Position numbers and translations under genes: made by a program. 64,000 nt of DNA from Aptenodytes patagonicus (lineage: Eukaryota; Chordata; Aves; Sphenisciformes; Spheniscidae), in assembly GCF_965638725.1 (NCBI RefSeq), contig NC_134963.1, positions 15,280,501-15,344,500 on the forward strand, written 5' to 3'. The notes beneath the pieces were generated by a model, which was not told the DNA's origin, did no database searches, and was given only the letters and a program-made list of their open reading frames with translations. Below are positions 55,681 through 64,000 of this stretch, piece after piece. The number at the start of each line of letters is the position of its first letter. Positions within the stretch are counted from its first letter, which is position 1.

Positions 55681-58350
55681 GTGACAGAGCAGGCAGCTGG
55701 AAGGAAAAACCTGGTGCAATTTCATACTACAGAGGATCCCATTTTAGCTGGGCTGCGTTCTCTATTTTGTTCTTAATTTCACATGCATAGATAGATATAT
55801 ATATATATGTAGATGTTTCAACTTGGTGTTTTAGCTGGGGTGGATGAGAGGAAGCAGCACTGCAGCAGCTGGGTTCACTGGCGGGCGCTGGTGGGCACTG
55901 GTGTGGCCCCGGGGGCTGCGGGGGTCCCAGGGGAGAAGCATCCTCCCGCCATGCCAGCTTCTCCTCTGGGAAGAAGGAGGCAGAGCCCTCCGGAAAGGCC
56001 GGCATTTGCTTGACTGCTGTGGCAGGCGCTTGGGGAAGGCAGTAATCGCCAGATATTTAACTATCGCCCGCGCTGGGAAGGCAATGCAATTCCTGTCATT
56101 AACTGCAGCACAGGAAAAAAAAAAAAACAAACCCCACCACGCTGGAAATTTTCTCTCCCGATGGCTTCTGTGGTTAATCGAGTCTTTCAATAACCAAACC
56201 GGAGATAAGAGGGCAAGGCACTCTCTGTACTCAGCACATTTGCAACAACAGATTGGTTTTTTTTTCCCTAAAACACCCAAGCTACCAGCCCAGCCATTTC
56301 TGGGTCCGCCGTTCCCAGATCTGATTACAAGGGAGGGAAGCATGGGATGGTACCTGGAGGAGAGAGGATGCTGAGAGCCCCAGCTCAAAATCGGGATGCC
56401 GGGGAGCAAGCGGATCCCCCTTGGCATCCTTTGCCCACACTGCTGCTCCCCCTCCCCACGACTCCGACAGCTTCCAGTGCAAAAAAAATTCCCACCATCC
56501 CAGTATCTGCCCTTCAAAATAAATAAAGTAAAATAAAAGGAAGTAAAATACAGTAAAATACAGTAAAATAAAATGAAGAAAAATAAAATGAAGTAAAATA
56601 CAGTAAAATAAAATAAAATAAAATAAAAATAAAATAAAGTGGAAGCAGGGAGACTCCGCTGGGAAAAAAACACCCAACCCAAAACCACCAGCAGCAGAAG
56701 ACCTGCAGTGATTTCGGGTGTACCCTGAACCTCACGCTCCCCAAAAATACCCTATCGCAGTCGGTGGGACAACTCACACGCTCCAAGCTGGGGCGGCCTG
56801 CAGTGCAAAAGGCGGATGCATGTTGCAGGCAGCGGGAACAGGCCTGAGATCAATAAGAAAACCTGTGTTTTTCTATTCTACAGCCTTGGACAGCTTGAAT
56901 TATTCATTTCCATCGTTATCAGTGCCTGGATTTCGTACACGTGCTAGCTGTGTGCGTTGTCACTCAAGCAACATTAACTGCTTCATTTCTTAAACAGAAG
57001 TTGGTTTTGGCACAATCGGTTTATATAAAATGTATCTTGTAATGACTTAATTCACCTATGTTGGTTTTCTTGCATGTCCGTGAGCTCGGAGCTACCGAGA
57101 GTCTCTTGAAATCAGGTTCATTTTCATGCGGCGCCTAGCAAGGAGGACGCTCTGCTGGGGCACGGCATCCAGCTGGGAAGGGAGAGGGCATCCCCTCAGC
57201 ACGGCCGGCTCGTCACCCGCCGGGCGAACCCCAACCAAACCCACCCTTGCGAAACCAACCCTTCACTGGCTTGAGAGTCCCCGCAGCGTCACACAAGGCT
57301 TTTGTCACCAAACCCCCCATAAAACCACCCCACGAGGCTTTTGCGTGCCGTTGACCATCGGCCACAAGTGCTAAATCGTTGCCCTGGCTTGTTGCTGACC
57401 CCTTAAATTCGGGGTTGTCTCCGTTTGTCTTAAAGGCTGGGTGCCGCTCCGCATGCAAGGGGCCTTTCTGATATTAGCATTTTTATTTCTTTATTATTAA
57501 CATGCCGAACAGCATCTCTGCCTCCGCGATGGATGGGTCCATCCTTTGGACTTTGCCTCTTGAGGAGCCCCCGTTTCTCTTCCCTGCGAAAGAGCATCTC
57601 TGCCACCGTCATCACCTCTGCCACCATCATCTCTGCCACCACGCAGAGCCACCGGCTACCCGGAATTCCTTTGTCTTCTTCCGAAGGGATGCGCCTGATG
57701 CCTCAGGGCTGTTAACGGACCTATCGATAGTGATATAAATTCACAGCGCTGTTTACCAAGTCTGATGTGACCTGCCGGTCCCCTACCCAAGAGGTATAAT
57801 AGGTAAATAAGCCAAGACAGGCAGCTCAGGCACTGGTTAATAATTCAGCCGGTCCTAACGATGCAGAATCATTGCGGGGGGACGCCCCCATCAATTTTAA
57901 GAACGTTAAACAACAAACAATTAAAAAAAAAAAATAATAATCTTTAAAGCAATCTGGTCAAGAAAGAGGTGAAATCGCCCATGAGAAATATCACCGCGGA
58001 TCTGAGCGCACGCACTGGCCGCAAGCAGAAGACTTTGCTTGCCCCCTCCAAAGATTTTGCCTGGTCTGGAGCTCAAGATTTACTAAGGATGGGGCCGGGG
58101 AGGGGAGGGGAGGGGAGGGGAGGAAGAAACGCTTGGAAAAATCAATTTTGAAGGGCAAGAGCCTGCCCCAGGCGAAGGCAGAAGCGAGGAGAGAACAGCA
58201 GCTCCAGACCTGCTATGTAGGGGAGAAGCCCGAGCCCGTCAGGGCTCCAGGTCGCACCTCCCAGGTGGTTCCCAGGTGCTCGGGAAGGACCTCTCGCAGC
58301 TCCTCGCCTGCCATCGGAAGGGCCATCTGTCGCGGCCGCCACGCGCCCAG
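55681..58350. other. Intergenic region right of the array
   Basis: About 2.7 kb with no supported gene. It has an (AAATA)/(AAATACAGT) simple repeat (56517-56640) and (GGGGA)n at 58097-58123. AT-rich stretches at 56850-57110 and 57700-57970 might be conserved non-coding DNA, but nothing marks them as genes. Confidence 0.65.
56517..56640. repeat. (AAATA)n / AAATACAGT simple repeat
   Basis: A degenerate A-rich tandem repeat in plus-strand sense. It creates a spurious Phe/Tyr/Leu-rich open frame on the minus strand. Confidence 0.9.
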
Positions 58351-58566
58351 AGGAACTTGGACGTGAGGAAAAATGTCTTTACTGAAAGAGTGGTTAAACA
58401 TTGGAACAGGCTGCCCGGGGAAGTGGTGGAGTCACCGTCCCTGGAAATATTTAAAAGCCGTGTAGATGAGGCGCTTTGGGACATGGTTTAGTGGACATGG
58501 TGGTGTTGGGTCGATGGTTGGACTCGATGATCTTAGAGGTCTTTTCCAACCTCAGTGATTCTGTGA
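58351..58566 (+). mobile_element. CR1 LINE 3' fragment, plus orientation
   Basis: This is the only CR1 in the window on the plus strand. It encodes the ORF2 C-terminus (RKNVFTERVVKHWNRLPGEV, then SPSLEIFKSRVDEALWDMV) followed by a 3' UTR ending GTTGGACTCGATGATCTTAG and AGTGATTCTGTGA. Its sequence differs from the array CR1s (TERVVKHWNRLPGEVVE), so it belongs to another CR1 subfamily. Confidence 0.93.
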
Positions 58567-58953
58567 ACGGCTGAGGCTTGCTGAGCTCAGCTTCGAGCTC
58601 CTGCTTTCCCTTATGGGGCTGGGGGGAAATGGCGGGGGGGGGGGGGGGGGGGGAGAGAAGGGAGGAAAATTAGGAAAGCAGCTGCCCTCTGGCAGCTCTC
58701 CGGCTTTCTACAGGACTCGACCTGGAGCTCTCGACGTTTCCCCTTCCCTCGCCAGCCGCAGGATTCCCCCACGATTCCCCCCCTCCGGCACGTTCCCCGT
58801 CCGTCACCTCTGCTTCCCCGACGGATGGCTTCCCGCCGTCGGGACTCCTCTTCCTTCTGAGGCGACTCTGGCGAGTAAGAGGCCTCTTCCCCCCAACCCC
58901 GGACCGAGCTTTACCTCAGCTCCAACCGCCCCCCCGCGGGCTCTTCCCGCCGA

Positions 58954-59027
58954 CGCCGGGACGGGGGGCGGGAGCGGGCGGGGCGGCCGTAGGGCCGCCC
59001 CGCCCGCTCCCGCCCCCCGTCCCGGCG
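58954..59027. promoter_or_regulatory. RFC5: Perfect 35-bp inverted repeat with GC boxes in the RFC5 promoter
   Basis: The arms 58954-58988 and 58993-59027 are exact reverse complements separated by GTAG. Each arm contains GGGGCGG/GGGCGGG boxes that fit Sp1-type binding. It ends 20 bp before the RFC5 ATG, so it lies at or next to the transcription start. There is no TATA box. A transcript through it would form a very stable hairpin in the 5' UTR. Confidence 0.85.
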
Positions 59028-59047
59028 CTCTCGTCAGGCGAGGGAAG

Positions 59048-61700
59048 ATGGCGCGGCCGGGCGGCGGGAACCTCCCGTGGTACGACCGGAGCGGGGCGGG
59101 GGGGGGGGGGGGGAAGCGGCGAGCGCTGCCCCGGGCTGACACCCCCCCCCCCCCCCTCACCCGCGGTGCGCTCTCTCCGGTGCAGGGTGGAGAAGTACCG
59201 GCCGCAAGCGCTGTCGGAGCTGGTGTCTCACCGGGATATCCTCAGCACCGGTAAGTAACACCCCCACCACACCGCCCGGGGTGGGGGGGGGAGGGGGGGT
59301 ACCGGGCACCCCCCCAACCCCGTTATCCTTTCTCCAGTGCAGCGGTTCATCAGCGAGGATCGGCTCCCGCATCTTCTCCTCTACGGTCCTCCCGGTACCG
59401 GTAAGACCTCCACCATCCTCGCTTGCGCCAAGCAGCTCTACCGGGAGCGGGAGTTTGGTTCCATGGTGCTGGAGGTAAGTGGGGATGGGATGGGGGGGTC
59501 CCCCCCACCCCTGGGTGCATCCTCAGGCAGGGATGCAGATCCACGCCGTCTCCCACGCCGTCTCCCACGCCGTCTCCCTCCAGCTCAACGCCTCCGATGA
59601 CCGGGGTATCGACATCGTCCGAGGCCCCATCCTGAGCTTCGCCAGCACCAGGACCATCTTTAAGTAAGTGGCGGGTCTGCGCTTCCCAAAGCTCCCCATC
59701 CCTTTGTCATCCCCCCCTCCGACACAGCCTGCCCCGGCGCTCTGCTTGGGAGGTGGGTTTTGGGGGGGGGGCGGCTCCTGGGGTGGGAAGTGTGCCGGAG
59801 CAGATGGGAAGGAGTCAGGGGCGCCCTGCCAGCGGGGAGGATGAGGGTGGTAAGGACGGGTGATAAAGATGCTGGTCCGGAGGGGAAAGGAGGGCTCCCT
59901 GGGAGCGTTCGCAGGGGTCACGCTGGGAATAAGCGTCCCCTGCTCCCCCTTCTCCAGCACCAAGCCAGCAGCCGGGAGCAAAGCCACCCCCTTTTTTCTC
60001 CCTTTTTAAGGAAAGGCTTCAAGCTCGTCATCCTGGATGAAGCCGACGCCATGACCCAGGATGCTCAGAACGCCCTGAGGCGAGGTGAGGGGTGCTGGGG
60101 AGCCCTCATTGCCAGCACCCCTTCAGCCTTTCCCAGCCCAGCGCGGGGTGGGAGCCTGCACGAGGTGGCAAATGAGGACCAGCCCCTGCTCCCTCCTCTT
60201 TGCAGTGATCGAGAAGTTCACGGAAAACACCCGCTTTTGCCTCATCTGCAACTACCTCTCCAAGATCATCCCCGCCTTGCAGTCCCGCTGCACACGCTTC
60301 CGCTTCGGCCCCCTCACCCCGGAGCTGATGGTGCCCCGGCTGCGGCACGTCATACAGGAGGAGGGGTGAGCCGGGGGAGGGGGGGGCAGCACGGGACGTG
60401 GGGGGGCTCCATAGCATCCTCCGCACCCCCTTCTTCCCCATTCCCCTCCATGGGGAGGAGCAGCGGGCTGCGTTTTCCGCAGTTATATTTCCCTCCAGCA
60501 GCGCTGGCTCCCTCTGCAGCCCCAGGTCTTGTTTTCCAGGGTGGATGTGACTGAGGATGGGATGAAGGCTCTGGTTACCCTCTCGAACGGTGACATGCGC
60601 AGGGCCCTCAATATCTTGCAGGTACGGACCGTGGCCGTGGCCGCTCTCCCCTCGTGTAAGCCGGCAGCGGTCGGCCCCACGCAGGCGGCTGCCCTGGAGG
60701 GGTCAGTGGAGGAAAGGCCGAGCTCTTCATCCCTCCTCCACCCTCCTTATCCTCAGAGCACCACCATGGCCTTTGGGAAGGTGACGGAGGAGAACGTCTA
60801 CACCTGCACGGGACACCCCCTCAAGTCTGACATTGCCAACATCCTCGACTGGATGCTGAACCAGGACTTTTCCACCGCCTATCGCAGTATCCTTTTTCCT
60901 CCGCCGGCCCTGGGATTTAACCCCCACTGCTGTAAATCCTCCTCTTTGCCAGGGCTTCCCGTCCTGTGACCTCTTGCTCCGGCTGGGGTGGGTGCTGCTC
61001 GCTGGGGAGGGTCCTCGCGGTTGTCGCGGGGATGAGGAGTGGGATCCCGCAGGGAAAGGCCTGGAAGAAAGCCCTTCACTCGCTCTCATCTCAGAAATCA
61101 CGGAGCTGAAGACGCTGAAGGGCTTGGCCCTGCAGGACATCCTCACCGAGATCCACCTGTTTGTGCACAGAGGTAGGGGCTTGCGGGGCCGGCTCCTGGC
61201 TGACCCTGGGAGGGCCAACCGTCCCCCCCCAGCCCGCACTGACCCACGCCATCTCCTTCTCTCCGCAGTTGATTTCCCGCCCTCGGTCCGCATTCAGCTG
61301 CTGATCAAAATGGCAGACATCGAGTAAGTGTCTGCTCACCCCCGCTCCTTGCCCCGAAACACCCTGGCTGGAGGCGGGGGGGGGCTGCCAGCGCGCTCAC
61401 CCCGCGGGGGTCACCGCTACTGCACTGTGCCGAGTCCTGGCAGCCGGTGGGCACCGCTGGCAGACGCCCACAGCCCCTGTGCATCCGTCCCTGCCGCATA
61501 AACCCGCCAGCACTGCGCTTGGCTTGCTCGCTTGGGGCCATCGCTTTGTCGGGACGCGGACGGTGGTGTAAACACCCAAACCTGCCCTTGCCCCCTGCTC
61601 CAGGTACCGGCTGGCTGCTGGGACCAGTGAAAAGATTCAGCTGAGCTCCCTCATCGCGGCTTTCCAAGTCACCAGGGACCTGATTGTGGCCGAAGCCTGA
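59048..61700 (+). CDS. RFC5: RFC5, replication factor C subunit 5 (complete, 11 coding exons)
   Basis: RFC5 is the small AAA+ subunit of the nuclear clamp loader that puts PCNA on DNA; it also serves RAD17-type loaders. Exons: 59048-59079, 59186-59250, 59338-59474, 59584-59663, 60011-60084, 60206-60365, 60540-60621, 60757-60886, 61095-61172, 61269-61323, 61604-61700. All are GT-AG and the phases add up to 329 codons plus TGA. Motifs: Walker A GPPGTGKTS (residues 49-57), Walker B LVILDEAD (110-117), the arginine-finger SRC (156-158) and GDMRRALNILQ (200-210). The N-terminus (MARPGGGNLPW) is about 11 residues shorter than the 340-residue human protein. The donor of exon 8 (GTATCC) is weak but fits the reading frame. 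Confidence 0.97.
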
Positions 61701-62727
61701 GTCCTGCCGGGTGGATCCTTGCTTGCAAAGCCGGATCTCGCGGAAGCTGGAAGGGATCGTCAGCCCCATGCCCGGAGCTGCTCCCTGCAGCTTTCCACTT
61801 CCTTTTCGCAAGCCTTGAGCCCGCAGCCGGGGCGCGCGAGTCGGGCAGCGTTGTTTCTAAGCTTCACCGGGAAATACAGATGCCTCTAAAGCCCAGCAGG
61901 TTGCACTTGTCTTTTCTTTTCCCTCCCGTACAGCAAGGACCGAAGGGAGGTGGTCGAGCCTCACCCCCTGCCCCTGTCCCATTGCAAAGGCCTTGCGCCC
62001 GCACAGGCTGAAGTCCAGCTGCTGTCACCTGCCTGCAAAACCTCCCTTCCTTGCAGGGCAGAGCTTGTGCCACCCCGTCGCTCATGCAGCCGAGCGGGGC
62101 AGCCGTGCACAGCAAGCTGTGCGGGGACGGCGCAGTTTCTTGCCGTGACATCCCTGTTACAAGAGGGGACGCAGCTGTGGGCGACACCTGTACGGGTTAG
62201 GGAAACGCCAGCTTTCTGGGTTCAGCTGCTCGCAAGGGAAAACATCCCGGGGAGCATTTTAGAGGAGACATTCCCCATCTTCTCCATCAGCTGGGGTCAC
62301 GGCTTCGGGCTCGTGCACAGACCGAGCCCTCTAGCATGCAGGGGGCTCAAAGCACATGCTGTCACTCCAGAGACCGGCTAAGCTGGAGGGAGACAAGCAC
62401 ACGAGACTGCTTCATGCACAGCATGTCCCGACACGGGGCTGCTGGAGTGCCGAGTTCCAGCGGGGAGAGAAAGCAACAGAGGAACGGGAGCTGGGGGCTG
62501 TGTGAAGCCCCGTGTCCCACCTTCACGGTGGACTGATCCTCCCCAGCACCCACCGCTGAACACTCCCTGGTCTGCTGCACTTCAGAGCCGAGCGAGCACT
62601 CGCTGCCGCCCCGACAGCCGCAGCAGGAAGGCTGGAGGCCCTGGGCCCCAGCCCGCTGGAGCCTGCCCTGCCAGGTATTCCCCAGGTCACCTCTACGAGC
62701 CAAGAGGAAAGACGTGAGGAATAATTT
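61701..62727. other. RFC5 3' flank / RFC5-WSB2 intergenic region
   Basis: The RFC5 3' UTR must begin here, but I see no AATAAA on the plus strand, so its end is not defined. The rest is GC-rich with no supported gene. RFC5 and WSB2 converge, so the 3' ends lie close together. Confidence 0.65.
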
Positions 62728-62733
62728 TTTTAT
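62728..62733 (-). terminator. WSB2: Probable WSB2 poly(A) signal
   Basis: AATAAA on the minus strand, 531 bp beyond the WSB2 stop codon. This is a plausible end of a 3' UTR of about 550 bp (62710-63263). A more distal site cannot be excluded. Confidence 0.5.
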
Positions 62734-63263
62734 TCTGTCATCGCTGTCGCCTAATCCGCAGAGACCTGCTCGGGTTTGTCCAAATCACGCCCAGACCAGG
62801 AGAGCGGCAGAGCCCGCGCTCCTCCGGCAACAGTACAAACCGGTCCCGGTGAGGGTCGGTTTTGTCGGGGACGGTCGCAGCCCCGTATTCGTACGAACGA
62901 CAAAAGCTCCGCTCAGACTGCGGCTGCTAACCTTCAACCCACAACATTGCACTTGGAAGCAAAAGCACCTGACCCAAAACTTGCAGACAGCAGGGAGACA
63001 GGGGGACCTGTGTCCCCTGCGGGGCCACCGCAGCTGTGCCCCTTGCCCTCTGCATGCATTTTTGTTGGGTTCTAGTATTATTATACCGAAAAATCCCTCC
63101 ACGTTCACAGACACAGCCCCAAAACAAGGGGAGTAGCAATCCTCCTGCCCCACGGCTCACGAATCAGCGAGACGTCGTTGCTGCGGTGTCTCCTCTGACC
63201 CAGGCCGAGCCCCGCCGCTGGGCAGAGGGCTCTCGCCTCCATGCCTCCGCTTTCTCCACTGCC
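62734..63263 (-). other. WSB2: Probable WSB2 3' untranslated region
   Basis: This is the non-coding sequence between the WSB2 stop and the first AATAAA. It contains no other gene or repeat that I can name. Confidence 0.55.
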
Positions 63264-63751
63264 TTAAAAGGTCCGGTAAGTAAGGAATTCCTTCAGCTTC
63301 CTGGGAATGGGGAGCGCGAGGACCTGGTACGTCGTCAGGAAGGTGCGCAGAGCTTTGCGACACAAGTGCTTTAGCGACGAGAGGACCCTTGGAGCAGTCC
63401 AGAATTGCACGTGGCCATCCCTGGTCCTGCAACGGGACCCAAACAAGCCGTGAGCACAGGGCAGAGCGTCGCGAGAAAACTCAATTACCCCCAGATATCC
63501 CCAGCTCGCAGCAACCACGCGCTCCCCAGCCCAGGAAACCAGCCTGCACCCCCAGGGAAGCCCAGAATTTGCTGAGCAGACCCAGAGCTGCAGGAGGAGG
63601 GAGCAGCCACGTGTTTCCCCGCTCTCTTCTCCCGCATACGCACCCCGTGGCAATGAAACCGCCGTGTGGAAAGTACATGCAGCACAGGCCGTTGGTCATG
63701 GGAGCAAACGCAACCGGAGACCGCAGCTCCAACGCCCAGATCCTCAGGAGC
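63264..63751 (-). CDS. WSB2: WSB2, WD repeat and SOCS box protein 2, last two coding exons (partial)
   Basis: WSB2 is a substrate receptor for Elongin-Cullin ubiquitin ligases. The penultimate exon 63644-63751 (108 bp) gives LLRIWALELRSPVAFAPMTN, then a stretch ending FPHGGFIATG, the last WD-repeat blades. The last exon 63264-63426 gives TRDGHVQFWTAPRVLSSLKH and the SOCS box (LCRKALRTFLTTYQVLALPI, then KLKEFLTYRTF) and stops at TAA (63264-63266). The junction ACG GG|G ACC AGG is in frame with a GTGCGT donor and CAG acceptor. The BC-box-like SLKHLCRKALR and the Cul-box-like LPIPRKLKEFL are intact. The upstream exons are beyond base 64000. Confidence 0.95.
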
Positions 63752-64000
63752 CTAAGGAGAAAGGGAGGGGACACGATGCCAGGCCCACATCCACGCAGTG
63801 CCTGCAGCTAAAATAAAGCCTCTGGGTTCACCTGAATGCATGCAAACTCTGGAGTAGGATTTTCTTCCCATGGGCTTAGAGCATCCCAGGACCGTCACAA
63901 CACGGCAGCAAGGCGGGAGGCACTGTCCCCTGTAGAGCTGAGCTGGACGCAGACAGAGCTAGTGACTGGGCTGACGGGGACAGTGAGGGCGGCACGGCAC
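63752..64000 (-). other. WSB2: WSB2 intron (partial)
   Basis: This is the sequence upstream of the acceptor TTAG at 63752-63753. I see no exon, repeat or other feature in the last 249 bases of the window. Confidence 0.75.

Overview
The window is vertebrate nuclear DNA from a bird. It has GC-rich introns with phase-consistent GT-AG splice sites, many CR1 LINE fragments of the avian type, and avian-type endogenous retrovirus LTRs. The gene order KSR2 (minus), RFC5 (plus), WSB2 (minus) is one I associate with chicken chromosome 15. I could not fix the species.

Layout. 1-27937: the 5' part of KSR2 on the minus strand. Coding exons 1-4 are at 27761-27937, 20173-20313, 19128-19278 and 10966-11470. 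They are separated by long introns, and the gene runs off the left edge. 27938-31782: a GC-rich KSR2 5' flank with a G-rich higher-order minisatellite, then purine-rich and AT-rich simple repeats. 31783-55680: a tandem array (macrosatellite) of three units of 4738, 8883 and 9682 bp. Each unit ends in a 595-bp LTR. Units 2 and 3 carry an almost full-length CR1 (about 4.1 kb), which unit 1 lacks. 55681-59047: intergenic DNA with one CR1 fragment and a GC-box inverted repeat just upstream of RFC5. 59048-61700: RFC5, complete, 11 coding exons. 62728-63751: the last two coding exons and the 3' UTR of WSB2, minus strand, entering from the right edge.

KSR2 (a scaffold for RAF-MEK-ERK signalling) and RFC5 (a clamp-loader subunit) are divergently arranged, so the array lies between their 5' ends. 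Every array unit also carries a small candidate gene on the minus strand. It has a TATA box, a short 5' UTR, a 117/118-codon reading frame rich in Arg/Lys with a duplicated acidic MEVDPP motif, then after one in-frame TAG a second open stretch in the same frame ending in TAA, and an AATAAA signal 21 bp further on. I do not recognise the protein. A spliced product of about 180 residues is my inference. It is the best candidate in this window for something undescribed.

The three units are mosaics. Units 2 and 3 share the CR1, but units 1 and 2 share two deletions relative to unit 3. Simple tandem duplication does not explain this, so gene conversion or unequal exchange is likely. Many very long apparent reading frames in the window (up to about 900 codons) are low-complexity artefacts or antisense shadows of CR1 and are not annotated as genes.
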